From: Gyrodactylus bullatarudis
Taxonomy: Eukaryota; Platyhelminthes; Monogenea; Gyrodactylidea; Gyrodactylidae
Assembly: GCA_012064415.1 (NCBI GenBank)
Contig: SSNU01000324.1
Coordinates: 1 to 29,849, forward strand
DNA: 29,849 nucleotides
Reading direction: 5' to 3'
Below are positions 1 to 9,762 of the stretch, in pieces. Position 1 is the first letter of the stretch; each line of letters opens with the position of its first letter. The notes under the pieces are model-generated. The model was not told where the DNA came from, did no database searches, and saw nothing but the letters and a program-made list of their open reading frames with translations. Made by a program: the position numbers and the translations under genes.

Positions 1-980
1 CAAAAAATATATTATTTCATAAGAGTCATGACAGAATTTAGAAAGTGAATATAAAAGATCATAGTTCGTAACTTTTGGGTTGATGGATGAGTTACTGGGA
101 GACTGCTCAGGATGGATATCAATAGAACCAATTAATGAATAGTGGTCTTTAGATGGAAATAGATCAACTGTGTAGTAGTTAACATTTAAGCACGGAGGTT
201 TGAGAATAACATCCAGAATATTATTGCTTATTTTATGAGTTGGGTGATAAATAATTTGATTTAATCCAATAAAATGAAAAAATTTTGATAATGCGTTGAC
301 TGGATCAGACCACTTTTCTTTCGGAAGATTAAAATCACCAATCACAAAGCCAATCATATTAAGGTCAAAAATTGGTTTAAGGTGTTCAGTCAATAGCAAA
401 TCGTCAGCTTTGCGAGATAACGGGGGAATAAATGAGAAATTAATATTTTCTTGAAATGTAAAACAGATTTTAAGGTCATCAGCAAATTTAAAAAACTTAA
501 CAGATGGATTAACACTTTTGATAATGGAAAAAACAAGATTGAATAAGTAGGGGCCTATTCGGCTGCCTTGGGGAACACCTGATCCGATGGGTTTAGGTAG
601 GGACCATTCGTTCTCAACACTCACAAATTGTTTTCTTTTTGATAGAAATGAATAAATAACATGTAATAAGTTTTTATCAGGAACAAGGGGGCAGAGGGAA
701 TCCATAATCGAGGAGAAAGTTAATGAGTCAAACGCTTTTGCTATGTCTAGATAAACTACAATAATTTGTCTTTTATCAACGTTACATCTCAGAACGAAGC
801 CAATGAATGAAAATAGGTTAGTTTCTGAGGAAAGGTTTTCGCAAAATCCATGCTGGTCATCATCAATAGAGGAGAAGTTGATATTTTTTTTAACATGAAA
901 AGTAAGATAGCATCTAAACTTGGGGAGCATGGAGATAGGTTTATAGTCTTTAGGCAAAATTTTAGGAAATTTTAGGAATA
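1..980 (-). CDS. LINE reverse transcriptase palm joined in frame to an endonuclease domain (partial)
   Basis: One minus-strand frame is open from about 980 to the window edge, roughly 326 codons without a stop, which is long for DNA this AT-rich. It starts inside an RT domain: LPKDYKPIS, then YLDIAKAFDSL (first catalytic Asp, about 745), GVPQGSRIGPYLF (about 575) and FADDLK (catalytic pair, about 483-466). Within a few residues of FADDLK the sequence turns into an endonuclease: NFSFIPPLSR, VIGDFNLPKEKW (about 340-310), NNILDV (about 210) and SKDHYSL (about 140), close in sequence to the upstream endonuclease at 1640-1945. The RT thumb and C-terminal part normally following FADDLK are absent. 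A tandem-copy deletion joint that happens to be in frame is the simplest reading; a true domain swap or an assembly join is possible. There is no convincing start codon. Confidence 0.7.
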
Positions 981-2035
981 GGTGCTATTTTGATAAGGCC
1001 CATGGATTCAGGAAAATATCCCTTAATAAAAATGTCATAATAATAAAAAGAGAATAAATTTTGCAAAAATGAATTTGAACAACCCAAAATTGTGTTGATT
1101 GTAATTCCATAAATATCAGGACTGATTAATAGATTTAATAATTTCAATGAATGTTTCGAAGGGGATAAATTGATATTGGAAATTGAGGGAGGGTAAAATT
1201 TTTGATGGAACGACATAATAGTTATTGGAAAAACAAGAGCAGAAATAGTCATTGATATTATCCACTGAAAAATTGGTTATTTGAGAGAAATTATTTGACC
1301 GAAATTTGAAGTATTTATTGAGAATATTAAACCCGATTATAGGTGAGTTTTTGATTTTCAACATGATTGACGATTCTTTATTGATGTTCTTCCTACTAAT
1401 CCATTTAGCGTATTTCTCATCAATTCTTAAGAGTTGGTTCTTTATAGATAATAAGTCATGTCCATGGGAATATAAAGAGTTAAACCTTTTTTCATGTATA
1501 TTAAGGTAAAAGCTGTCAATATTAATCTTTGAGTATTTAATAAATTTTGATAAAGAGATTATTTTTGATAGAAAAAGGCAAATATCTTCCTGAGGAAGCT
1601 CGGGAAAGTCAGTTCTGTAGTATTTAGAGAGACTATAATAATTCCATATTGATGACTGCTTGAGTTAATGGGTTTTTATTAATAGGAATTAATTCGAAAG
1701 GACCGATAGAAAGTAAAATAGATTTATGGTCTTTTTGCGGGAAAATATCGTAAACATTAAACACATAATTTATAAAAGAGGGAATAAAGGCAACATCAAG
1801 AATGTTAGTTAACCTTGTGGGTATGTTTATAATCTGAATAAGGCCAAGGGAAAAAAAAATTTTGAGATGCACTTTTTAGGCAATGACCAATTTTCTTTAG
1901 GTAAGTTGAGGTCTCCAACAATAATAGGAATATTTTGATTAGTAAGAAAAGGTTTTATTTCGTTAATGAATTCTATGTCATATATTATATGAAATATATT
2001 CTCTGGGAGCGGTTAATTATTAGAAAAGTAGATTT
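963..2035 (-). pseudogene. Decayed LINE ORF2: endonuclease and N-terminal part of RT
   Basis: Reading minus from about 2035, a broken frame gives PLPENIF, IPIIVGDLNLPKENW (about 1930-1870), then in another frame LGLIQIINIPTRL, NILDVAF and QKDHKSILLSI (about 1865-1700), all endonuclease motifs. A linker follows with an N-terminal RT segment: NNFSQITNFSVDNIND, FETFIEIIKSI (ends in a stop at 1116), then after a frameshift PDIYGITINTIL, GYFPESM and IKIAPIPK (to about 975). A 10 bp direct duplication, cctaaaattt, sits inside the PIPK motif and shifts the frame just before the open segment downstream. At least three frameshifts make this stretch non-functional. Confidence 0.75.
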
Positions 2036-2135
2036 AATCGAAATAATATCTGTGGTGAACTTCATATTGAATTCCCATCAACAAGAAAAACAAGAAACTA
2101 TACTTAAAACTATTTATTCAGAAGTTGATTAATTT

Positions 2136-2867
2136 GTTTAACTTAATTTGTAATATGAATAAGAACTATTTTTAAAATTTTTTAATTTTTAGACCGCATA
2201 TTTTACATATTTTTAAGCTTATCACATTTTTTATTCTGAGTGCATAATTTTACACTATTTTATGCATATTATAGAACTAAGCAACAATTTTTTCATCCCT
2301 TCTCAAAAAAAGTAGGCTGATTGAGATAAATGTTATACGAACCTCCATTTGTTGTCAAGGTCTTATGTAGTGAACAGATTGAACAGAAACAATTAGAATA
2401 GGATAAAATTTTAATTTCCATACTTCTCTCTCATTGGTACAATTTAAAGTTATTGATTTGGTTCTCAGAGTCAATCATTAAAATAGGTGTCAAGCAACAA
2501 GCATTTACGAACTTATCCATTTAAACTATTGTGAAGTAATAGTACCTAAAAAATGAACTACATATTTCGACATGTATTTTTTTCGAAAATGGCATTTAAT
2601 TTTTTTAAAAATTGCATATTTTTGTCGCCCTAATCATTACACAGCGGGTCATGAAAAATTCAAAAAAAGGTAAAAGGATAAGTTAAACTGATTCTTATTT
2701 TGCGCTAATCCCGAATCTATGCTCAGATCCCTATAATTTCTGAGATAATGGGAAAAAACGCAATTTCCCAAAATTCAAAATCTCCCAAACTTAAAAAATT
2801 AATTTTCGCTAAAACCGTAATTATTGAAACAATCCCATTTGAAATTGAGCTTCATGAAAATTGTTTT
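2136..2867. other. AT-rich stretch without recognisable gene
   Basis: I see no coding motif, RNA gene or clear repeat end here. The part after about 2700, including aatttcccaaaattcaaaat, resembles the body of the family A/B repeats in style but could not be aligned confidently by eye. Confidence 0.4.
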
Positions 2868-3036
2868 TTCCGCTGATGTGAGCTTTTCACCTTTTCTCTC
2901 CATTGTTGCGATTTATTGGACAGTTTTGGTGTTTTTTTCGGCTTGCTTCTATCCTTAATTCTTAAAATTTTACTATTTCTTTCAAAATTATTATTTTCAT
3001 TCATCTTTTAACTTTTATCAAAGAGACACTAGTGAT
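2868..3036 (-). repeat. Dispersed repeat D, copy 1
   Basis: Read on the minus strand, this has the order gttcatcactagtg, a run containing gaaagaaatagtaaa, agccgaaaaaaacacc, caacaatggagagaaaa and ggtgaaaagctcacat. The same ordered blocks occur on plus at 8600-8775 and 9465-9690 and in part at 11128-11216. The family is about 170 bp, non-coding and unnamed here. Confidence 0.7.
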
Positions 3037-3445
3037 GAACCCTTGAGAAATGTACATTTGTTATAGACTTATTCTGGATGAATAAAATTAGAATTTGGCA
3101 AACTTTTGGGGGTTTCCTAAACTAGCTCATAATGAAAGTCCTTAAGAGTTTTCTTCATATCCATTTTTTCCCTAGATATTCTGGAAAGCACTCATGGTTA
3201 GTATATTTAATGGGAAAATAAAAGATTCATATGGTGGGAAATCTTCACAAGTACTCAAAATATATGATAGAAGAATAGGATCAAAATCTTTCAGTAAAAA
3301 ATCAATTGTATCTATAGCTAAAAACAGCTGCTGAATGAATTTAAGAAAAGATTCCTGAACATGAGCTTAGCAGAGCGGGATTATTCTTTGGGATTAGGAG
3401 AAGATTAAATCTTTTGAACAATCATACCAAATTAATACTAACGTG

Positions 3446-3481
3446 AAGCGTAGTGGTATCTCTCGTTTTTGGTTCAAACCA
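3446..3481 (+). other. tRNA-like pair of Pol III boxes, truncated
   Basis: AAGCGTAGTGG (3446-3456) matches the A-box consensus at 10 of 11 positions and GGTTCAAACCA (3471-3481) resembles a B box. The spacing, about 25 bp start to start, is much shorter than in a tRNA (about 45), and no acceptor stem can be drawn, so this is at best a remnant of a tRNA or tRNA-derived SINE. Confidence 0.25.
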
Positions 3482-3586
3482 TCCCTGCGGCCAAATTCGA
3501 ATTCTTCTTACAAAAAGGATTAATTTTATGTTTCTCAAGATCGAAATAGTGAAATAATACGAGTTGTTAATTTCAAAAAACTCTAG

Positions 3587-3709
3587 TTTTGCAAATATCC
3601 TTGTAAAAATCTGTGGCTGGCTAATAAGTTAGGATTTTGTCCTGAAAATTATGTTCCAAATGAATACAAAGCAATATTCTTAAAAGCAGCTTACTCGGAG
3701 GTTATCTGA
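3587..3709 (+). pseudogene. Possible SH3-domain fragment (C-terminal strands)
   Basis: A 40-codon open stretch directly after a TAG contains LWLANKLGFCPENYVPNEY (residues 9-27). This resembles the end of an SH3 domain, where W-x-x-A, then G-F/Y-x-P-x-NYV is the conserved pattern. The stop immediately upstream is itself preceded by ctctag, which could be a splice acceptor, so the piece could be an exon; equally it could be a decayed fragment or chance. The first SH3 strands (ALYDY) were not found nearby. Nothing else coding surrounds it. Confidence 0.2.
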
Positions 3710-3859
3710 AAGGAAAAACGTTTGCTGCTTTAAAAAATTGCTTCTCAATTGTAACAATAATTAGAGGACAGTGGGAGTAGGAGTGGATTTCAGGAATTCA
3801 ATCATGATCATTTTGAAATACCCGACCTCGGAAGTTCATTGGTGTAAACTATTTCGAAT

Positions 3860-3900
3860 TGTGTTAAAATTTTTGAAAAAAATTATTTCACAACTTCATA
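3860..3900 (-). repeat. Solo terminus of family A/B element
   Basis: The string acttcatattaacc at about 3884 matches the outer end of the family A inverted repeat (cttcatattaact). No matching opposite end was identified, so this is a fragment. Confidence 0.4.
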
Positions 3901-4638
3901 TTAACCAACTTTAGTTACATGATAAAGCCGAAGTTTTATTTTTAGGCGTTCAATAGCAAAATGATGGTCTGACTACTTACGAGTGAATTTTATTATTCTG
4001 AGGATTTTTAGGTTTCTTGTTTTATTTTTCATATTTTTATTACATAAAGGATAATTCAAGGACTACAGCATCCGAATCGAAATAAATGGGTAAATTTACA
4101 ATTTTGACTTTGAATAGCTCAGAAACTAGAAGAGTAAAGAGAAACTTTCATTCTACTCTTTTGCCAAGAACTTACTCCTGAACAGGATGATATCATTTCC
4201 GTCTTTCAATCTTTATCATGTTTTTCTCTATTGAAAGGCAATGCACTGCAATTTGGGTTTCAGTTTTTACTGAATAACTCGAAAACTAGAATTCTTTAAG
4301 AAGCACATGTCAAAAATCAGCTAAAATCTCAAAAAAGTATGCATTACCATATGCTGTATGCAAAAATGATTTATTGTTATAGGATTTTGCATTTTAAATT
4401 TAGAGTAATTTATCATTAGAAATATTCTATTAAGCCTTATCAATAATACTCATATTTAGTTATGTATTATTTTATTTATAAATAAATTTTATTACAGTTT
4501 ATGGCTCATACATTGGGTCAAAATAAGCTTGATTTAGTTATATAACCAAGACGATGATTGTTAGAACAGAGGGGGAAAGAAATCAAGTCCCTTACTGTTA
4601 TGTGCTTTTTGTATTCTTCTTCATTTTAACTAAAAAGC

Positions 4639-5226
4639 TAGTTAATATGAAGATGGGAGTTTATGGGAGTTTATTTCAAATCCCGAATTAGCGCCAAACT
4701 TCCATTTTTTGAACTTTGAGTTGAGAATTTTTGTCTATTTCAAAGTGAGAGAGTGATGAAAATTTGATTTTTAGGATCAAGATTAGACAAAGAAATCAAA
4801 TATGCTGAATCGAATTTTGAGAGTCACCCCATCATAGACTTTTGATTCTTGAAGATTCAAGATTCCTGAAAAGTTCATCGAAAGTTTCATTGTGATAATC
4901 TGTTTTTCTGTCTTATTGTGATTCGAAAAATCAATTTTTGATCACTCTCTCCCTTTTACAGTAAAAATATTTCTATTGAAACATCTAATTTTTATTGAAA
5001 CACGAATATTTACCCCCTAACTAAGTATTATCTCGACCAATCAGAATGCAGCAAGTGATTTCTATACATTTAGAAAGGTCGAGATAAATAATACTTAATT
5101 AGGGGGTAAATATTCGTGTTTCAATAGAAATTTTTTTACTGCAAATCAGGAAATTTTTTCCACTTAAATTTCTAAATATAGATGTTTGGTGCCGGGATTT
5201 GAAATATCCCTTAATTTCCTTCATCA
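4639..5226 (+). mobile_element. Family A long-inverted-repeat element, copy A1 (diverged, hosts a nested hairpin)
   Basis: The left end CTA-GTTAATATGAAGATGGG (4638-4656) is the family A terminus. Internal landmarks shared with the other copies are gaactttgagttgaga, gtgagagagtgatgaaaa, aggatcaagattagacaaag and gatcactctctc. The inner inverted pair atttcaaatcccg (about 4673) and cgggatttgaaat (about 5193) confirms the palindromic layout. The right end is poorly preserved near cttcatcagc (5219). A separate hairpin element (4959-5141) interrupts the right half. No coding capacity is seen. Confidence 0.7.
4959..5141. repeat. Nested hairpin/MITE-like palindrome
   Basis: The left arm (4994-5038) runs attgaaacacgaatattt, accccctaactaag, tattatctcgacc and is matched by the right arm (5077-5122) ggtcgagataaa, taatacttaattaggggg, taaatattcgtgtttcaa. 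Loop length is about 38 bp. Outside this, cagtaaaaatatttctattg (4959-4978) pairs with caatagaaatttttttactg (5122-5141); the left arm carries a short extra copy of attgaaaca. Arms are about 90% identical. It sits inside family A copy A1, so it inserted later or was captured. Confidence 0.75.
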
Positions 5227-6107
5227 GCACTATCAAAATCAGAGTGAGAAACAACGTCTAAACTAAAAAAAATACCTTATTTATAAATTATAAGTGATCA
5301 ATAAATCTCCAGTGTATTTAAGAATAATGCGAGTAAATCTTCTGGTTTAATCTTTGTGTACGTCATATGATTTCGTACCAATCCCAGCTTTTCCTATTTG
5401 GATTATTAAGTAAAAATATCATTTGATCTGTGAATTCAATTCATTCAATTATTGCAACAAAATACTATTTTATATCGATTTATAAAATTTTTTTTTATTC
5501 TTGAGTCTTGATAATTATAATTATTAAAAATAATTTCTAAAAATTATAAATAAGTGATTCAAGAAATATCCACTTAAGAAAAAATCCCGAATGAACCTTT
5601 TGCTTTAAATTTTATTGAGATATGCATTAGACTTGGATGAAATTTCGTAAAACTAGTGATGAACCGCCTGTAATTTATAAAAGAAGATATATTTTTTTTA
5701 AAACCAAATCTTTGATATCTTTCCAAATTTGATAAAGCTTTACTGGGCAACTAATTCATTTTACGCTCAGAAAATACCTCGTATTCGACAAGAAATCTAT
5801 TAATCTTTTGGAATAAGCCAAAATCTTAGTTATGCCCTTTATCTTACTCGCTCAAAGAAAGTTGAAGGAATTAAAAAAAGCATCTTTAAAATCCTGCTTG
5901 TTGAGTTCATAGAAGAAAAGTAAAGTGAAATTTGGTCTCGAAACATTTAGGTGTAATATTTTTTTCATAAATTCATTGATATCTATATAAAATCTGATTT
6001 CTTATAGCTATACATTAGTGATGTAAGAATTTTGACCTTTTTTAAATCAAAGTTTTCCGTGAAATTTCCACATATAATTTTGATAACAATGATTTGTGAG
6101 ATCTACA
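5227..6107. other. AT-rich stretch without recognisable gene
   Basis: No coding motif or RNA gene was seen. The string actagtgatgaacc at about 5651 equals the inverse of the D-repeat start (gttcatcactagt), suggesting a short D-end remnant. Confidence 0.35.
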
Positions 6108-6109
6108 CC

Positions 6110-6747
6110 TAATTAATATGAAGATGGGAATTTATGATTTTTACAAAATTCTTAATTTTCTGATCAAGATTTTCCTCTTTCAGGATACAGAGAAAAAAAA
6201 TTAGAAAAAATGAATTTTTAAGGAAAATACAGCAAATTTTAAATCTTGGAGTTGGGCTAAAATCCCATTATTTTGAACTTGAAAAATCAAAAGATGATTT
6301 TTAGTATCACAATTAGTCAAAGAAATCAAATATGCTGAATCTTGTTTTAAGAATCACCCCATATTCGTGTCAAAATCAAATTTTGAATTTTTCATCATTT
6401 TCCCTACTTGAAAGTCGATGAAATTTGATATTTCAAGATCCCAGAAAAATGACTAATTGATCAAAATTTTATTATGATCATCGGTTTTTTTTGTCTTATT
6501 GTGATCCTAAAAATCAACTTTTGATCACTCTCTCACATTAAAATCGCAAAAATTTTCAACTCAAAGTTCAATATAATGGGAATCTGGCACTACTTCAAGA
6601 TTTGAAATTTGCCGTATTTTTTTTTCTTTGTATCCTGAAAGAGGACCTCATGATCTGGATTCCAAAAAATCTTGATCAAATTCGATTTCTTGATCAGAAA
6701 ATTAAGAATTTTGTAAAAATCATAAATTCCCATCTTCATATTAATTA
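6110..6747 (-). mobile_element. Family A long-inverted-repeat element, copy A2 (complete)
   Basis: Both ends are present: CTA-ATTAATATGAAGATGGG on the left (6109-6127) and CCCATCTTCATATTAAT-TAG on the right (6729-6748). The arms are about 200-270 bp, giving an element of about 634 bp between TA dinucleotides. The central unique part (agaatcacccc, tcatcattttccctacttg) is inverted relative to copies A3 and A4, so I assign it to minus. No transposase is encoded; this is a non-autonomous MITE-like element. TA at both borders fits a Tc1/mariner-type target, but the symmetric CTA...TAG ends leave the exact duplication uncertain. Confidence 0.8.
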
Positions 6748-7147
6748 GCTTAGGCTTATTAAAAAACATAGATAGACTCTGATCTTTTGTTTGTAAATTG
6801 GAAAATCTCGGTGGATTAATTAATCGCATTCATAAAAAACTAATTATATTTATTTTGTGTATTCTCAATAAGACATTCCCTTAATTAAGATTAACATTAT
6901 CAACAAACATGTAAAATGAATGATACACTATACATTGTACAGTGAAAATTTTTCACAAAGAAACATAATAATTTATTCTCAATCTGACTAATTAGAAATT
7001 TGGCCAATCAAAGGTTAGTCTAGAATAATTTAAATCAAAGACATCAAACCATCGATCGATTTTTTACGATTGACCAATCAGAAAAGTAAGAAAGTTGAAA
7101 ATAATTTTTAATCATCTCAAACTTGGTATAGTTGTATAATTCAAGAA

Positions 7148-7235
7148 GATTGAAGCTAGTTGATGAGAATTTACAATTTTTACAAAAAAATCGATATTTT
7201 TCTGCTAAAAACAGAATAAATTAGGTGGTATCGAA
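7148..7235 (+). repeat. Family B terminus fragment
   Basis: The order agctagttgatgagaattta, aatttttacaaaaaaatcg, atatttttctg matches the left arm of family B at 9008-9065 and 18905-18965. The rest of the element is not recognisable beyond about 7235. Confidence 0.5.
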
Positions 7236-7857
7236 AATAATTCTGAACTTATTTTCATAGTTAAAATGAAAATAACTTATAAATGATCTTTATTTATTTT
7301 CCATACAACTTGACAATTTTAGTAGGAATTTAATTCCAAACATATTCTGATATCTCTAATGTATCCTAAAGACTGATTTTTTCAGTCAATAAATGCTGGC
7401 GTAACTTTCCTTGCACTAGATTCTATGTTCGAATGAGTCGAATTCAGTACGATTCTGGACAATTTCGAACGCCATAATGACAAATGTTCCAGACACCATA
7501 ACGATACTTTTTACCTTCCAATACAACAAGCCTGCTTTAACCTCTTGATCAAGAAATAATCTATGGAAAATTTGCATTCTTAGGCCAACATTGACACGAT
7601 TTCACAATAATTTATAAACAACCCCATTATCCCACCACATTACGCTACAGAATCAACTCTCTCTAATAAGAAAGTCAGAAATTTTATGTAAAATTAGAAG
7701 CTCGCGAAGCATTGGATTCAAAACCAAAGTAAGAGCAAAATATTGAACTAGAAGAAGCGCAGAATCTTAGTTGCATTTTTAATTCATTCATGGCCTTTAA
7801 AATCCTGATTTTGCTAGTCTTCATTGAATTGAAAAACGAAAAATCAAAAGTATCCAT
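7236..7857. other. Stretch without recognisable gene
   Basis: No conserved coding motif was identified in any frame. It lies beyond the C-terminal end of the Tc1 relic and could contain the element's decayed 3' flank, but no terminal inverted repeat was found. Confidence 0.35.
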
Positions 7858-8590
7858 TTTATTTTGTAAAATCTCTGTTGGTTTGAGCAACACTCAGACA
7901 TCTTTTAGGCATAGAGTAGCAAAGACCTTCAACTGTGTCTTTGTCTATAAAAATCCATTCCTTGATTATGTTTTCTGTTAAATCTTTCTTATTCAAAAAT
8001 ATTTTCCCGTTCGCATAAAATATTCTTTTGGTAAGAATTTGAATTCAATTTTCGGCTGTACTTTTCGATATAATAAAAGCCCAAACCATAATGTAATCCC
8101 ACTTTCGAATCCACGCTTGTTACGTATCGGCTTAGACAATGATTTAGCTATCCAGCAAGAAGTGAGACCATTTGGACCATCCAAGTAGAATTTTTTCTCA
8201 TCTGAGAAAATAATCTTAGACCATTCCTGATTTTCAATTATTCTTTATGATTTCCAATCTTTCCTAGCTATCTTGTCTTGCTCACTCAGGTTATGAGTGT
8301 TTTTAGGTCGTCCCCAAAAGACTACAAGATTTTTTTCCAAGTAAGGCTATAATGTCCTTGTACTAACTGACAAATTGAGCTCAGATTTTATTTGCGAAGC
8401 AGAAAATCTTTTCTTAGTTGCAAGAAATTTTATTTTTTTCCTTTGTAGATTTGATATTGAAATCTTGCGACCTTGTTTTTCTTATTTTTTTGGGTGATTT
8501 CAGATTAATCCCTTCGAACCCGTTAAAATGCAGTGATTGCCTAAAACTGTTGATTTAGAGGTCGTATATCCTCTTCAAAAATGATATTAG
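7858..8590 (-). pseudogene. Tc1/mariner transposase relic, internally deleted
   Basis: One minus frame holds from about 8520 to 7993 with no indel but four stops. It gives GRKISISNLQRKK, IKFLATKKRFSASQ, IKSELNLSVSTRTL (helix-turn-helix DNA-binding part), HNLSEQDKIARKDW and IIFSDEKKFYLDGPNG (about 8213-8166), which contains the first catalytic Asp region of Tc1 transposases (FSDE..F..DGP.G). After about 7993 the frame changes and the sequence jumps to ENIIKEW, DTVEGLCYSMPKRC and a natural-looking C-terminus ending at 7859 (Tc1 family: SMP-R-C...). The segment with the second Asp and the last acidic residue is missing. Typical family length is about 340 residues; this relic would encode about 220. 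Confidence 0.8.
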
Positions 8591-8597
8591 TTGAAAG

Positions 8598-8778
8598 TTC
8601 ATCCAAGATAATAATTTACAACTCATGAAAGAAATAGTAAAGTCAAAGAAAATAAGAATAAAATGCAAGCTGAAAAAACACCAAAACTCTCCAATAAATA
8701 GCAACAGTGGAGAGAAAAGTGAAAAAGCTCACATTGGCCAAGGTAGTTGAAGATTATAGGAATAATTCTTTTGAAAAC
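8598..8778 (+). repeat. Dispersed repeat D, copy 2
   Basis: Blocks in order are tcatccaagataataattta, gaaagaaatagtaaagtc, aagctgaaaaaacacc, aacagtggagagaaaagtg, aaaaagctcacattggcc and gttgaagattatag. These match D copies at 9465-9690, 11128-11216 and, inverted, 2868-3036. This copy is the longest on the 5' side. Confidence 0.75.
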
Positions 8779-9005
8779 ATAGATTAAGTTTATATAGGTT
8801 ATTATTAATTTTATTTCGTTTTTTTATCAAGAAATAGCTTAAAGAGAATATTGCAAATAATCTTCGTATTGATAAATTATTTTGAACCGAAAGAATATTA
8901 GCTGTTAAATGGTTACTTTTGTACTTTTGATTTGTCGTTTTTCAATTCAATGAAAACTAGTAAATCGGGATTTTAGAGGCTATGAATGAATTAATAATAC
9001 ATATA

Positions 9006-9478
9006 AACCTAATTGACATGAAGATGAGAATTTACTATTTTTACAAAAAACTCAATATTTTTCTCTCGATTCAGAAAAAATTAATTTTTTGAATTCTACA
9101 ACGGAATGATCTAATAAGATGTGGATATTCGAAAAAATTCCGAATAAATTCAATCTGACCAAAATTAGGCCGTTCTTCGAATTTGGAAAATGTACCAACT
9201 TTCCACTTTTTCAACTTTTGAACCCAAAATTTTCATCGATTTCGATGATTCGAAGCAGTAAAGTGATGATATTTGAGATCAAAATTAGACAAAGAATTCG
9301 AATTCACTTATAGAAGTTCTCTGAAATTCGTCATTACTGTGCGAAATCGAACCATTTGAATTTTTCGATTATCACGAAGGCAAATTATCCAATATCTGGA
9401 AGTTGAATTTTTTCTCGGAAACATTAAGAACTTCGCTATCTCTATGGCCAAATTCTTTATGGTTCATCAGTAGTGACA
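9006..9478 (+). mobile_element. Family B repeat element, copy B2
   Basis: The left end ctaattgacatgaagatgag, followed by aatttactatttttac, is related to but distinct from the family A terminus. Internal landmarks aattccgaataaattcaatc, tgaccaaaattaggcc, tttcatcgatttcgatga and aatcgaaccatttgaa recur at 18895-19080, 20460-20690 and 18300-18510. The right side ends near ctttatggttcatcagtagt, where repeat D begins. It is non-coding apart from short chance frames. Confidence 0.6.
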
Positions 9479-9690
9479 TATAAATAATGATAAAAGTTTT
9501 AAATTCAATGAAATTAATATTTTACAAGATTTGAAGAAGTATAGTAAAAGTTGAAAAATATAAGAATATAATGTGAGCTGAAAAAACAACAAAACTCTTT
9601 AGTAAATAGTAACAGTGAAGAGAAAAGTGAAAAAGCTCACATAGGCCAGGGTAATTGAAGATTATAAGAGTAATTTTTCTGAACACACAG
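9465..9690 (+). repeat. Dispersed repeat D, copy 3, next to Penelope element 3' end
   Basis: Order of blocks: gttcatcagtagtgaca, agaagtatagtaaaagttg, tgagctgaaaaaacaac, aacagtgaagagaaaagtg, aaaaagctcacataggcc, aattgaagattataag. It abuts the 3' end of the minus-strand Penelope-like element. A direct copy lies beyond the element's other end (11128-11216), so D might be part of the element's terminal repeat. Confidence 0.7.
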
Positions 9691-9762
9691 GTTTGGTTTA
9701 AAGTGATTGATGAAGAATTTCTTCTTCACCCACAAATCCGTGTTGTCATCTTCCGTATATTT

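Larger units (their letters stand above)
1..2035 (-). mobile_element. LINE (non-LTR retrotransposon) sequence, two overlapping copies
   Basis: The minus strand carries, in order from high to low coordinate, an endonuclease domain (about 2035-1640), a linker, a reverse transcriptase palm (about 1250-455) and then a second endonuclease domain (about 455-1). Motifs seen are GDLNLP and GDFNLP with a following W, ILDV, KDH, PIPK, YLDIAKAFDSL, GVPQGS and FADDLK. GVPQGS plus FADDLK with an apurinic-type endonuclease is typical of CR1/Jockey-like LINEs; the exact clade is not resolved. The first copy is decayed by frameshifts; the second endonuclease continues past the left window edge. No poly-A tail or target-site duplication can be seen because the 3' end lies outside the window. 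Confidence 0.85.

Noticed and set aside
6110..6747. Functional TA target duplication of family A
   Set aside because: Because the ends are CTA...TAG, TA is part of a symmetric pair; without an empty site it cannot be told from the inverted repeat, so it is reported only as possible.
6590..6829. 79-codon minus frame
   Set aside because: It is entirely within the right arm of family A copy A2 and its flank; similar frames appear in other arms only by shared repeat sequence.
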